Part shown: positions 18,588 through 28,224 of the stretch, piece after piece
Numbering within the stretch: the stretch's first letter is position 1
Layout: the number at the start of each line of letters is the position of its first letter
Assembly: GCA_964503045.1 (NCBI GenBank)
Contig: CAZCZI010000027.1
Coordinates: 20,409 to 84,408, forward strand
Reading direction: 5' to 3'
Length of the DNA stretch: 64,000 nucleotides
From: CAYZJR01 sp964503045
GTDB taxonomy: Bacteria; Cyanobacteriota; Vampirovibrionia; Obscuribacterales; Obscuribacteraceae
The notes under the pieces: model-generated
The model's database searches: none
Told to the model about the DNA's origin: nothing
What the model saw: the letters and a program-made list of their open reading frames with translations, nothing else
Made by a program: the position numbers and the translations under genes

Positions 18588-20050
18588 TTTTTGTCGTACG
18601 GATACCAATACGGCTTCACGTTTGCATTGAACTCCCAGTGAATATGCTTGGTTTCGCGAAACTCGTCGAGACCCTCTTGTCCAAGTTCGCGTGCCCCACC
18701 GCTGAATTTCATGCCACCAAATGGGCCGGCATAGTTATCCGTGAGTGGATCGTTTATCCAGATTGTTCCTGCCTTAACCTCTTCCATAAACAGTTTCGCT
18801 TTGAGAGGATCGCTTGTAAGCAAACAGGCGCCGAGTCCAAACATACAGTCGTTGGCCAGTTCAATCGCTTCTTCGAAAGTTGAATACTGCATAAGCGGAA
18901 TGGTCGGGCCGAAGGTCTCTTCCTTCATGATCGTCATCGTGTGATCGACGTTGGTTATTACAGTCGGTTCGTAGTAGAAGCCTTTGGTCAGTTTTTCAGG
19001 ACGTTTTCCACCGGTGAGAACCTTGGCCCCTTGTGCGATCGCTTCTTTCACATGGCTCTCCACTTTTTCGCGATAGGTGGCGCCTATCATTGGACCGATA
19101 TCGGTTGAAGGTTCCATACCTGGTCCCAACTTCAATGAGGAAACATGTGCTGTGAGCGCATCGATAAACTTTGCTGCTTTGGTTTTCGGCAGATAGACGC
19201 GCTCTGTCGAAGTGCATACTTGACCCGCATTTGTTAGCGCAGCATAGGCAAGCGCTCTAGCTGCCATCTCGGGGTCTGCATCTTCTGCAATCACAAATGC
19301 GTCTTTGCCGCCGAGTTCCAAGTGCAGTTTTTTCATCATCGGCGCTGCCAGCGACGCGATGCGTTGACCGGTGGCGAGGCTGCCTGTAAATGCTATTACA
19401 GGAACATCTTTGTGCGTTACCAAAGGCTCGGCGACATCTTTGCCCAGACCGTTGATCACGTTGATGACGCCTGGTGGGAAATGGTCCCAGCAGTGCTCGG
19501 CAAGATACATGGTACTGAGTGGGGTGAGTTCGCTCGGCTTGATGATGACCGTGTTGCCTGCGGCGATTGCTGGTGCAACTTTCCATGCCATCAACAGCAG
19601 TGGATAATTCCACGGAATAATGCAAGCCGCCACTCCATATGGTTCTTTGACCACTAAATTCAATTGGCTGTATTCGCCTGATGGGAGCACGCGCCCACGC
19701 TCGTGGCGGCCCAATTCGGCGTAGTATTCGAAAGTGTTCATCAGCCATTCGAACTCTTCTTCATTTTCAGGAATTGGTTTGCCTTCTTCCAATGTGAGGA
19801 GGTGAACGATCTTTTCTTTGTGTTCTCGCATTTTCGCTGCGGCTTCGTGCATCATCGTGGCTCTGATGTTCGCCGACGTTCTGCGCCATGTTCTAAACGC
19901 TTCTTTCGCCGCAGCAATAGCTGCCTCTGCATCTTTTGGCGTTCCCTTGGGAATTGTGTCGATGACCTCTTCGGTTGCAGGGTTCATGATCTGAATTTTT
20001 TCACTGCCACTACCTGCAGTGAATTTTCCATTGATGAAATGCAAAGGCAT
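18584..20050 (-). CDS. NAD(P)-dependent aldehyde dehydrogenase
   Basis: Oxidises an aldehyde to the acid with NAD(P)+. At 488 residues it is full length for the ALDH superfamily. Visible features are the cofactor-site segment PWNYPLLLMAWKVAPAIAAG, NTVIIKPSELTP, the Rossmann loop FTGSLATG, the general base Glu in LELGGKDAF, the catalytic Cys279 in NAGQVCTSTERVY, and EETFGPTIPL near the end. The overall pattern is nearest to betaine-aldehyde/aminobutyraldehyde-type enzymes, but the substrate cannot be fixed from sequence. The gene stands alone on the minus strand with its 3' end touching kinase member 4. Confidence 0.92.
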   Translation of the reverse strand: MPLHFINGKFTAGSGSEKIQIMNPATEEVIDTIPKGTPKDAEAAIAAAKEAFRTWRRTSANIRATMMHEAAAKMREHKEKIVHLLTLEEGKPIPENEEEFEWLMNTFEYYAELGRHERGRVLPSGEYSQLNLVVKEPYGVAACIIPWNYPLLLMAWKVAPAIAAGNTVIIKPSELTPLSTMYLAEHCWDHFPPGVINVINGLGKDVAEPLVTHKDVPVIAFTGSLATGQRIASLAAPMMKKLHLELGGKDAFVIAEDADPEMAARALAYAALTNAGQVCTSTERVYLPKTKAAKFIDALTAHVSSLKLGPGMEPSTDIGPMIGATYREKVESHVKEAIAQGAKVLTGGKRPEKLTKGFYYEPTVITNVDHTMTIMKEETFGPTIPLMQYSTFEEAIELANDCMFGLGACLLTSDPLKAKLFMEEVKAGTIWINDPLTDNYAGPFGGMKFSGGARELGQEGLDEFRETKHIHWEFNANVKPYWYPYDKN

Positions 20051-20109
20051 AGCAACTCCTTACGTCGTAAAGCCGCAATCAAATTTTTGTAATCTGGGGC
20101 GGGTCGCTA

Positions 20110-21300
20110 TTATAGCTCTTTTTTCTTCATTCTCATGATGTGCTTGCAGCCAGGACAGACAAGCGTTTCGGTTTGTCCCGCGCCAAGAGTGCGGCTGTAC
20201 GACGAGTAACCGTATGACTTTGTCTTGGGTGTCTCTTTCTTCGGTGCCGCGGTTTTGGTTGGCGCCAAGAGCTCACAGTTGATGTTGAGTTTGAAGTCGT
20301 TGTATGCATTGTTTTCTATGAAGCTCTTTGCGATTTTGGCAACGGTTGTACTCTCCTTTTCACAACCACTGCGATACACAACGGCGGCATTGTCTGATTT
20401 CAGTTTCTCAAAGGTGGTTGCATGGCCGGCTTTGCTCGACTCATACAGCAAAATCGCACCATACAGGCGACCTGCGGGAGTCCCGTTCTTGATTAGATCC
20501 TCGGCTTCGTCGGGTAATCTTGGTGTGATTACTTTTGCGTCTATAAAGGCTTGCCAATTGGGGCTCAGCTTGCCACTTTCACCCAGTGTCGAGTAATCAA
20601 AACTTGTCGCTTGGATCAGTTTTGTGAAACAGGCAGGCCTTGGAAAGGGCGCTACATGAACTCCGGGTGGCACGGACTTAATGCGGAGAGCCTTCTCTAT
20701 CTGCGGGTAGATCGCCCGCTCTTTTTCTGTAATTGGGCTGCCGATAGAGACGGTGGGCTTTGCTGTCGGACTTTCGACAGGAGCTTTGAGCTTGCAAAAC
20801 ATGCTGCCGACCTGGAAATTCATGAATTTCTGAGTGTCTTTGAGGCTTTGTGCAACTTCTTTAACCGTCGTCCCCATTACCTTGCAGCCGTTTTGATACT
20901 CGACCGCGGCGGCGTCATTGAGAAGCAGGTCATAGGAGAGGTTTGATCCGATTCGCCCTGTCTGCCACAGAAGTACTGCACCGTAGATTCTTCCGGCGGC
21001 GGTGCCATTTTTCAAAAGCCAGTTGAGATCATTGATTTCGAGTTGCCCAACTTTGCCCGAAGCCTCGACGTATGCCGATTGGACCGGGTTGGAGCCGCTC
21101 TCGCCTGGTGTTGGACCGTAGAATCGGTCGGCTTTGCTAAGGGTTGTGATGAATTCCGGCGGTCTATTCATGGGTTTTGAAGTCCCCGCAGTGTTTGGAT
21201 CACCCACCTTTACGGATTCGCCGGCATAAGCCGCCCAACTAACCGTCAATACCGAAAGTGCCAGTCCCAGCGCCAATTTAGGGTTCGGATGATTGTTCAT
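20110..21300 (-). CDS. Secreted protein with two copies of an unknown domain and a C-terminal CxxC
   Basis: I do not recognise this 396-residue protein. It has a signal peptide (about 1-26, ending AAYAGES) and an internal duplication: copy 1 (about 90-175) contains LLKNGTAAGRIYGAVLLWQ and copy 2 (about 250-345) contains LIKNGTPAGRLYGAILLYE, each followed by a DNAAxVxYxxGC segment and a conserved Cys. The C-terminal tail has a Ser/Tyr-rich stretch and then CPGCKHIMRMKKKEL. The repeated NGTxAGRxYGAxLL block suggests a helical fold that is common in this lineage's secreted proteins, but no function can be given. The gene is divergent from the glycosyltransferase gene. Confidence 0.8.
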   Translation of the reverse strand: MNNHPNPKLALGLALSVLTVSWAAYAGESVKVGDPNTAGTSKPMNRPPEFITTLSKADRFYGPTPGESGSNPVQSAYVEASGKVGQLEINDLNWLLKNGTAAGRIYGAVLLWQTGRIGSNLSYDLLLNDAAAVEYQNGCKVMGTTVKEVAQSLKDTQKFMNFQVGSMFCKLKAPVESPTAKPTVSIGSPITEKERAIYPQIEKALRIKSVPPGVHVAPFPRPACFTKLIQATSFDYSTLGESGKLSPNWQAFIDAKVITPRLPDEAEDLIKNGTPAGRLYGAILLYESSKAGHATTFEKLKSDNAAVVYRSGCEKESTTVAKIAKSFIENNAYNDFKLNINCELLAPTKTAAPKKETPKTKSYGYSSYSRTLGAGQTETLVCPGCKHIMRMKKKEL

Positions 21301-21441
21301 AGGTGGGGGTCACTCCACAGTCTGAGACGATATTAACGCACCGAACAGGACGTGTTGATGGGGTAGACCCTAAATTGCTTGTCATGGAGTGCGCCGGGCA
21401 TTGCGGTAAAGTCATTCTGGAATCTTGTACGGTCAGACCTT

Positions 21442-23190
21442 ATGGCTGCTTCGAAAAGCAAAAACTCCTACCTTGTCCTTGGCTCGCCGCTGACAATTCT
21501 TACCTTGGCGGCGTTGTTTGTCTTTCTAGGCGGCTTAGGCTCGTACGGAATGCTGGACCCGACCGACAGTTTTTTTGTCGAGTCGGCGCGCGAAATGATG
21601 GAGACCAACACCTATCTCTATCCGCTGATCAATTATGAACCTTGGCTCGACAAGCCCGCTTTGGCGTTTTGGCTGATCATTGCGGCATTCAAGGTGCTTG
21701 GCGTAAATGCAATGGCTGCACGGCTTCCATCAGCTGTGAGCGGCATTGCACTGGTTTTGCTTACTTTTGGACTAGTCAAACAGATTGTCCCTACCCGTGT
21801 CGCTTTCACATCGGCGGCATTGCTTATGGCGAGCCCGCTTCTGGTTGGAGTCGGGCATCTTGCCTTGACGGACGAACCATTTACGCTCTTTGTGACGGGT
21901 TCGATCATGTCCGGTTTTGTCTATAAGGTGCGCGCACTCAAGCGTTATTTGGTTTTGACTGCAGCTTTGATGGGGCTTGCCCTCTTGTGCAAGGGTCCTT
22001 TGGCAATTTGTCTTTTTGCGCTCGCGTTCGGATCATATGAAGTGAGCCGTATTCCGCTTCGAGGTAAGTTGCCTGAAGTTAGGCAGTACCTGCCTTTTGC
22101 TCTGGCAATTCTTGGCGCCTGTCTGGTGGCTGCTCCTTACTATGTCGCCGCCCACGTTGCCACTGCCGGTGATTTCACTAACAAGTTTTTCCTCAGCCAG
22201 AATCTTGGTCGTCTTCAAGGTGTTGTGAATCATCAGAATCCTCCGCAGTGGTATTTGGAACAAGTCCTCATGCCGGGTTTCTTCCCCTGCTCGATTCTTA
22301 TGATTCCTGCGATTTATGCACTCGTTAAAGGTTTAAAGCGGAACAAATCACTCAGTCGAGGCAAACAGCTGTATCTCTTTGCGCTTTGTTGGTTTGTCAG
22401 CACATTCACGTTATTGAGTATCATTCCGACTAAACTGCCAACTTACATATTGCCAATAGCCCCTGCGCTAGCCATTCTTTCTGCTGGTTTCCTTACGCAA
22501 ACCAAGAAGGCCGGGCAGAGATTTTTCTGTTATGTAATGGTTCCACTCATGCTTGTCGGTTTGCTTGCTGCACCATGGCTGGTGCAGTTCGTCTGGGAGC
22601 TTTCACCGCAAGAATGGACGACCTTCCTCGGTTATAGCGGCATTGCTGCTGCTGTGACAGTTGTGGCCCTTGGGTTGGTTTTGATGCGAAGGCTGAAGCA
22701 AGCGACAGTTGTTGCGATGGCGCTCATCGTTGCGACAACCGGATTTTTGACGCCATTTTTCTATCAGGTGTTCTATTCGAACAACCAGCTTGGCATACAG
22801 AGACTTGTCGAATACTCCAGGCAGAAGGGCGCAGAGCTGGCAATATGTGATGCATTTCTGCCATCTATGGTTTTTGATGTTCGCAAACCCGTGCCTGTCG
22901 TTCAATGCGAGAAAGATTGGGTGGACTTCTCAAACGGAGGGCAAGGGCCTCGCTGGATTGTCATTCATAGAGCCAATCTCGATTGCCTCTACTGGTGTTG
23001 CCGCAGTCCGATTGTTATCGCCAGAGAAGGAAAATGGTGGCTGTTTGCGCTTGGTCCTAATGCCTTGAAGGAAGGCGGACACTATTGGGGCGGCAGGGCT
23101 GAACTCGATCAAGCCGATTGCGAAGATGCGCACGTGCACGACAAGACTACTCTGGCGGCGTCTCTTAAACAGATAATGAAGACCCAATAA
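21442..23190 (+). CDS. ArnT/PMT-family membrane glycosyltransferase
   Basis: A GT-C type transferase of 582 residues that moves a sugar from a polyprenyl-phosphate donor to lipid A, another lipid or a protein outside the membrane. ATG 21442 is preferred over an upstream TTG (21379) because it leaves a normal short cytoplasmic start before the first helix. Family marks are the acidic first loop LDPTDSFFVESAREMMETN, the segment NYEPWLDKPALAFWLI, and about 11-12 membrane helices, followed by a soluble C-terminal domain (about 470-582). The gene stands alone, so the acceptor is unknown. Confidence 0.88.
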   Translation: MAASKSKNSYLVLGSPLTILTLAALFVFLGGLGSYGMLDPTDSFFVESAREMMETNTYLYPLINYEPWLDKPALAFWLIIAAFKVLGVNAMAARLPSAVSGIALVLLTFGLVKQIVPTRVAFTSAALLMASPLLVGVGHLALTDEPFTLFVTGSIMSGFVYKVRALKRYLVLTAALMGLALLCKGPLAICLFALAFGSYEVSRIPLRGKLPEVRQYLPFALAILGACLVAAPYYVAAHVATAGDFTNKFFLSQNLGRLQGVVNHQNPPQWYLEQVLMPGFFPCSILMIPAIYALVKGLKRNKSLSRGKQLYLFALCWFVSTFTLLSIIPTKLPTYILPIAPALAILSAGFLTQTKKAGQRFFCYVMVPLMLVGLLAAPWLVQFVWELSPQEWTTFLGYSGIAAAVTVVALGLVLMRRLKQATVVAMALIVATTGFLTPFFYQVFYSNNQLGIQRLVEYSRQKGAELAICDAFLPSMVFDVRKPVPVVQCEKDWVDFSNGGQGPRWIVIHRANLDCLYWCCRSPIVIAREGKWWLFALGPNALKEGGHYWGGRAELDQADCEDAHVHDKTTLAASLKQIMKTQ

Positions 23191-23244
23191 CACGCGGTTT
23201 CGCTCATGCCGCAAAACTTGTCCCGGTTGGATTACGCGTTGGGA

Positions 23245-23703
23245 TTATCGAGGAATTTCCTCTGAAGGAGGCGGTGCTGGTGTTGAAACTACAACAGGAG
23301 CAGGCTTTGGTGGCGGTGGCGTGTATCCCGGCTGGTTTTGGTTGTTGAGGAACATCAGCCAGGCATTTTGTTCAGCCAAATTATTGCCGTGGTGGTGATG
23401 CCCGCTGAGCACGATTGGCAGTGTGATTGCAGTAGCGATTAGGAGCATGGCCAAGATTGCTGCGGCGATCTTTTTCCGTCTCGACCACTTGTTTTTCTTC
23501 TTGGACTTGTCGAAATACGCAATTTGTTTTTTGTCGTTGTCTGAAGGCTGTGTTGTGCTGTCGGTTGATACACCACCGGCTACTGTCTCTGCCGTGCCAT
23601 CACCTGTAGTGCCTTGAGCGCGCACAGCAGGAATTTGCTGGCAGCTGAGAAATATCACTGCCATCAAACATGCGAGCAGTCGTTTTGCTGCATTGAGTAC
23701 CAT
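23245..23703 (-). CDS. Small membrane-anchored protein with Pro-rich tail
   Basis: A 152-residue protein of unknown function. The start at 23703 puts the signal-like segment MVLNAAKRLLACLMAVIF at the N-terminus (ending IPAVRAQG). A Lys/Arg cluster (KSKKKNKWSRRKK, about 76-88) precedes a second strongly hydrophobic segment (about 89-112), then a His/Gly turn (SGHHHHGNN) and a Pro-rich end. The layout is that of a small inner-membrane protein with an outward tail. No neighbour suggests a role. The 182 bases between its start and the next gene hold nothing I can identify. Confidence 0.65.
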   Translation of the reverse strand: MVLNAAKRLLACLMAVIFLSCQQIPAVRAQGTTGDGTAETVAGGVSTDSTTQPSDNDKKQIAYFDKSKKKNKWSRRKKIAAAILAMLLIATAITLPIVLSGHHHHGNNLAEQNAWLMFLNNQNQPGYTPPPPKPAPVVVSTPAPPPSEEIPR

Positions 23704-23936
23704 GCTATCTTGAAAACTCCGAGCAACAACCAACCGGTCCAAGCTAACACACAATGGCAGCGTATGGAAGATTCTATTTGCCTACCCTAAAGCGACGATT
23801 ATCGAAAGGTTGTTGGTGAGACACCTTCGCGGTTTTGGTTAGTGGTTTAAATAGTAATTCAAGTAATTTGGATTTTTCGCAGTCTAACAATGACAACCCG
23901 AAAGACTAGTCGCAAATGTGCCGCCGGATGCCGCAG

Positions 23937-25601
23937 TTACATGCGCAGGAGATATCTGTGTTCGACCGATCGCTTATTCGTGGTTTCGCCGGGGTTGTTG
24001 TCGGAGAGCGACTCTTGTTGAGACATCGACGCGTAGGAAGAAAGATAGTGCTGCACAACGGGTGATGATGGTCCGATGTGAAACATCATCGCTTTGTCTT
24101 CAATCATGCGATCTCCCACTGTAACCCGTTCGTGCTGACGCATGTGTTCGGCCCAAGACTGTACGAGATATGTCTCGACGTGTCTTCCTGCCTGTGCGAG
24201 ATCTTGGAAAAGGTGCCACTGGAAGGCGCCTCCGCGGAGCCTTTGTGCTCTCAGCGCTGCCATTACTTGGGTGAATTCGGTGGTTCTTTCGGGGTCGATC
24301 AGATACTCAACCGTCACCATTACAGGGCCGTGTTCTGGCTCTGGCTCTGCTTCCAGATTGGGGTCATCCCAATGCTTCGATTGGGTGACGTCGATGCTTT
24401 CTGCAGACAAAAGAGGAAAGCGAGCGATGGCAGTGAGGCTCAAGGCAAGTGCGATTCCGGAGGCAAACAAGGGCAGAATTATGTCCGTCAGGGTCGCGAT
24501 TGTGCCCCAGAAGAGACTTCCAATCGCTACGCCGCCCTGGCAGACAACAATGTAAAAGGCTAGTGCTCGCGCCCTAACCCACGAGGGAACGGCTAGTTGC
24601 GCCGCCAAGTTCAAGCTTGAGTTTACCAATATCCATGAGGCGCCACACCAGAACATCGAGATGCCGGCCGAGATCATGTCGTTTGACCAGGCAAGGCAAA
24701 TTACGCATGATGAAAAGATAAGCGTGCCCATGACGCAGCAATGGTCCAGCGAAAGGATGTTGCGGATGCGCGGAAGTGTGTAGGCGCCCAGGAGTGTTCC
24801 TAAACCGAACAAACCAAGGGCGATACCATATTGTGTGGCATTGAAGTGCAATTGGTTGCGGCAAACCAGTGGTAGCAACGCCCAAAACGCACTGGCTGAA
24901 AGAGCAAATAACGCAGCGCGCACCAAAACCGATACCAACTCAGGAGAGTGCCTGACGTATCTGACGCCATTTCTAATCGCTTCGAACACGCCTTCTGTGT
25001 GCTGAAAACCGTCTTGAGGACGGCGCTTCCAGGTCTGGAAAAACAAGATCAGCCCCAGAAATGAAACTGCGTTTGCTAGAAATACGAATGCTGGTCCGGC
25101 CTGAGCCACGAGCAATCCACCCGCGACAGAACCTAGACCGCGGGCGACATTGAAGCTGACACTGGACAGCGCTACTGCGCTGGAAAGATGCTTGCGTGCA
25201 ACTAACTCGGGTGTAAGTGCATTCCAGGCCGGTGCACTGATTGCTGCTCCCAGCCCCAGTGCAAAGGTGCAGGCAATCAAAAGCCAAGGCGAAGCAAGTC
25301 CGAAAAATGCCAGCGCAGCCAGGGCCAATGCTGCACAGAACATCCAAATATGACCGAGCAAGAGCATTACTCGTCGGTCAAAAATGTCCGCCAGAGCGCC
25401 TGCGGGCAGTGCCATGAAGAAGAAAGGTGTGTAAACAGCGGTCTGCAAAAGCGCGACCATTAGCGGTGAAGAGGTCAGACCGGTCATCAACCAGGCCGTG
25501 CCGACGTCATGCATCCACGTGCCGATGTTCGAAAACAACGCCGCGAAGAAAAACATGCGAAATAGGGGCTTTCTAAGTGGCCCCATTATGGAGCACTTCA
25601 T
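23937..25601 (-). CDS. MFS exporter (MFS_3 / 'transmembrane secretion effector' type) with C-terminal soluble domain
   Basis: A 554-residue major facilitator with about 12 membrane helices (about 10-405). The opening PLFRMFFFAALFSNIGTWMHDVGTAWLM and the loop ALPAGALADIFDRR are typical of the enterobactin-exporter-like branch (PF05977). A soluble C-terminal extension (about 425-530; VTVEYLIDPERTTEFTQVM, WAEHMRQHERVT) resembles the ferredoxin-like ABM fold often fused to this branch. Substrate is unknown; siderophores, drugs or other small molecules are possible. It stands alone on the minus strand. Confidence 0.85.
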   Translation of the reverse strand: MKCSIMGPLRKPLFRMFFFAALFSNIGTWMHDVGTAWLMTGLTSSPLMVALLQTAVYTPFFFMALPAGALADIFDRRVMLLLGHIWMFCAALALAALAFFGLASPWLLIACTFALGLGAAISAPAWNALTPELVARKHLSSAVALSSVSFNVARGLGSVAGGLLVAQAGPAFVFLANAVSFLGLILFFQTWKRRPQDGFQHTEGVFEAIRNGVRYVRHSPELVSVLVRAALFALSASAFWALLPLVCRNQLHFNATQYGIALGLFGLGTLLGAYTLPRIRNILSLDHCCVMGTLIFSSCVICLAWSNDMISAGISMFWCGASWILVNSSLNLAAQLAVPSWVRARALAFYIVVCQGGVAIGSLFWGTIATLTDIILPLFASGIALALSLTAIARFPLLSAESIDVTQSKHWDDPNLEAEPEPEHGPVMVTVEYLIDPERTTEFTQVMAALRAQRLRGGAFQWHLFQDLAQAGRHVETYLVQSWAEHMRQHERVTVGDRMIEDKAMMFHIGPSSPVVQHYLSSYASMSQQESLSDNNPGETTNKRSVEHRYLLRM

Positions 25602-25820
25602 CGTTTCACTTGCTGGTACAGCCTCCTAGCCTAGCCAAATTACTCGCGCTTCGTGATACTTATGGATTCCCGGCCAAAAGAACCTGAAATGGTTTCCCAG
25701 CCCTGAGATCGTATGGTTGTCAAGATATAAAGTCAATAGATATAAGTCTTATGCAAAGCTGAGATGTCCGGCTTCAGTACGGATATTACGAGTGCTCGAA
25801 GAGAAATAGCTTTCTTCTTG

Positions 25821-27104
25821 TCACTCGTCTTCATCGTCTTCCTGATCGAGTTGAGGCAAAGTGGCCAGTCTGGCTTCAAGCGGTGCAACCAACTCCAAGC
25901 GATTGGTTTCTTTGTATATATCGACCAAAAGCTCGAGGGGGTACGCCAACATGTCGTCGCGTGATGATGTTTCGACATGCTCAATTACCGTGTTTAGCAG
26001 CTTTTCTGCAGCTTCCAGCTCATGTCCGGCAATTAGAATGTCAGCCATAAGCACCTGTGTTCGCAATAGATCGGAGTTGTCTTCAGGCAACAGGCGCGAT
26101 TTCACAGACAGCCCACGCTCGCACCACTTTTTGGCGTCTGCCGTCTTGTTGCGATCTAGCAGTGAAATCGCGATTTTGATTGCCTGTTCGGCAACATCTA
26201 AGTTGTCTTCGCCCTGCGCTTTCTTGCGAGCTTCATACGCTCTTTGCCAGAGAGGATCAGACTTTCTGAACCACGATTGCCGATCGTAAAATGTTGCAGC
26301 TGATTCGAGAATATCGGCTTGTTCGTTTGGTTCATCCTTGCAAGATTTGTCGGCGATTGCGATTGCGCGCGTGTACAACAAATCGGCATCATTGTTTTTC
26401 TTTTGATGTTCTCTCACACGTGCAAGGCCGATAAAGCCAACTGCCAAACCCGCATAATCAGGCGAGAAAAGCCGCTCTCCAAGCTTGATCAGGCGTTTCA
26501 AATTGTTTTCTGCCTCAGTGAATTTATCTAGTTCTAACTGAGCGATCGAAACATGCTGCAGCGCAGAAAACATCGATGCGCTATCGGGCTCATGCTCTTC
26601 AAGCAGTCGCAATGCTTCTGCAAATTGATTTTCTGCTTCTTGTGGATTGCCGTCGCGACGAGAGTCTTCACCAGTGTTAATCAAGTCCTGAATGCGTTGC
26701 TTCATCTCCTCCGGGAGCTTGCTGGCGTCATCCTTTCTGGTCTTGTAGTCATCAAGCAATTGCGACATCCATGGCATCGAGGCCGGTGTCGTTTGCATGG
26801 CAGAACCTATTGCTTGGTCCAAGTCTTTCTGGCTCATCTTCTTACCATGCCGGACTTCCTGAATCAGCATCTGCGTCATCATCTTTGCAATCGGCTTCAG
26901 CGTGGCATCCGTCATAGGCAGATTCTTCACGCTTTCCAGAAGATGAGGAGGCACGGAGCCGAACATCTCATTTACCTGCTCCGGACTCTTCCAGAACTCT
27001 TTGAGCCCGTCTAAAACAAGCTTTTCAACTTCCGAGTCGGACGAACGCCGAATGAAATCCTTCATCTCATCCGGAATTTTCATGTCACCTTGAAACAGAT
27101 TCAT
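25821..27104 (-). CDS. TPR-repeat protein with helical N-terminal region
   Basis: A 427-residue cytoplasmic protein with no signal peptide. The N-terminal part (about 1-130) is helical and Met/Lys/Glu-rich. From about residue 145 it has tetratricopeptide-like repeats (for example NPQEAENQFAEALRLLEE, KFTEAENNLKRLIKLGERL, NNDADLLYTRAIAIADKS, ELEAAEKLLNTVIEHVE). The tail is acidic (DQEDDEDE). TPR proteins act as binding scaffolds; the partner cannot be read. It is followed 39 nt downstream... on the opposite side by the DUF1152 gene on the same strand, which lies upstream in transcription and may be cotranscribed. Confidence 0.82.
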   Translation of the reverse strand: MNLFQGDMKIPDEMKDFIRRSSDSEVEKLVLDGLKEFWKSPEQVNEMFGSVPPHLLESVKNLPMTDATLKPIAKMMTQMLIQEVRHGKKMSQKDLDQAIGSAMQTTPASMPWMSQLLDDYKTRKDDASKLPEEMKQRIQDLINTGEDSRRDGNPQEAENQFAEALRLLEEHEPDSASMFSALQHVSIAQLELDKFTEAENNLKRLIKLGERLFSPDYAGLAVGFIGLARVREHQKKNNDADLLYTRAIAIADKSCKDEPNEQADILESAATFYDRQSWFRKSDPLWQRAYEARKKAQGEDNLDVAEQAIKIAISLLDRNKTADAKKWCERGLSVKSRLLPEDNSDLLRTQVLMADILIAGHELEAAEKLLNTVIEHVETSSRDDMLAYPLELLVDIYKETNRLELVAPLEARLATLPQLDQEDDEDE

Positions 27105-27143
27105 CCTCTTTCACTATTTGCGGGACCAAGGATATTTTACCCG

Positions 27144-28106
27144 CTATATCGGAATATCCGTACGCGGCAACGCCCCTACTTCGCGACGCCAAGCTTCGAT
27201 TATGTCAGACACTTGCATTACCGTTTCCGACTTCAAGACATCTCGATAGTATGGTTTCGACGTTGCGACTTTGTTGAGATCGAAAAACCAATACAATAGT
27301 GTCAATGGTGATACCCAAACGGGCGCGGTCTCGGTTCTCGGCGTCAATATGGTTTCTCCAAAAGTTCCATTCATTGCTGCTTCGATTGAACTGGCGATGA
27401 TGCTGTGCTGCAATCTGTCCATTGAGCCGTGCACCGTATGCAGTGCGCGCAAAAATGCTGATCCATAGTGCGACTTCTTCAAGCACGCACATACGCCTAA
27501 GAATCCGTCAGACTTGATTAGATCGGCGATCCTCCTGAGCACGTCTGCGTGTCTGACTTCGTAGCCATACCCTTCTGTTCCAAATGCAGTTGAGACAAAA
27601 ATTTTCTCGCAACTTTCCAACTGCCACGCCGCGATTGTCGACACCGAGTCCATGACCGATGTAGCCGTGTTGTACTCATTGCCGATAAACAGACCATCTA
27701 CACCGCCGTCAATTCCAATCACGACATCGAGAGCGAGTTCTTTCTGCAGGTACTTATATCCGGCTGCGATTGGTCGCACGCCGGCAGGAGAGAAGCACCA
27801 GATGGAAGTCGGTTCGCCAGTTTCTTCGTGCCACCATTTCGCAACATAGAGTTCGGGGAAATAACCGCCCGGCGGCTTCTTGCAACTTTCATCGATGCGA
27901 TAAAGCTGCTCGCTGACATGCTCAGCGCCAGGCACTGACATCATGTGGGTAAAGGTGAAGTTCGCCAAGTGCACTTTGTGCCCGTCGTGATGCAGTCTAA
28001 GCGCAATCGGCAGACCGCAAACGACATCAAAGCCGCCACCGCTGCCTGCAATTAGTACCGAACTCTCCGGCTTCAGCTGGAAAGGGAGATTCAGAACCGG
28101 CTGCAA
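27144..28106 (-). CDS. DUF1152 family protein
   Basis: A 320-residue member of the DUF1152 family. I start it at TTG 28106-28104, because a strong AGGAGA box lies 6-7 nt upstream and the resulting N-terminus (MQPVLNLPFQLKPESSVLIA) fits the family, which begins just before its nucleotide-binding-like loop. A GTG at 28130 has no ribosome site. Visible motifs are AGSGGGFDVVCGLPIAL (about 19-35), VIGIDGGVDGLFIGNEY, and a conserved STAFGTEGYG. The reaction is unknown; the Gly-rich loop suggests a Rossmann-like fold. It lies upstream of the TPR gene on the same strand. Confidence 0.85.
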   Translation of the reverse strand: MQPVLNLPFQLKPESSVLIAGSGGGFDVVCGLPIALRLHHDGHKVHLANFTFTHMMSVPGAEHVSEQLYRIDESCKKPPGGYFPELYVAKWWHEETGEPTSIWCFSPAGVRPIAAGYKYLQKELALDVVIGIDGGVDGLFIGNEYNTATSVMDSVSTIAAWQLESCEKIFVSTAFGTEGYGYEVRHADVLRRIADLIKSDGFLGVCACLKKSHYGSAFLRALHTVHGSMDRLQHSIIASSIEAAMNGTFGETILTPRTETAPVWVSPLTLLYWFFDLNKVATSKPYYRDVLKSETVMQVSDIIEAWRREVGALPRTDIPI

Positions 28107-28224
28107 ATCATGTCTCCTGGGAACAATCACTCATTCTAAACATCAGGACGTTCGCCGGACCAATCTGTTACACACTGTCAAGCACCTATACTTTTCGTAA
28201 CGAGTGGTCATCGGGGTAATTGCA

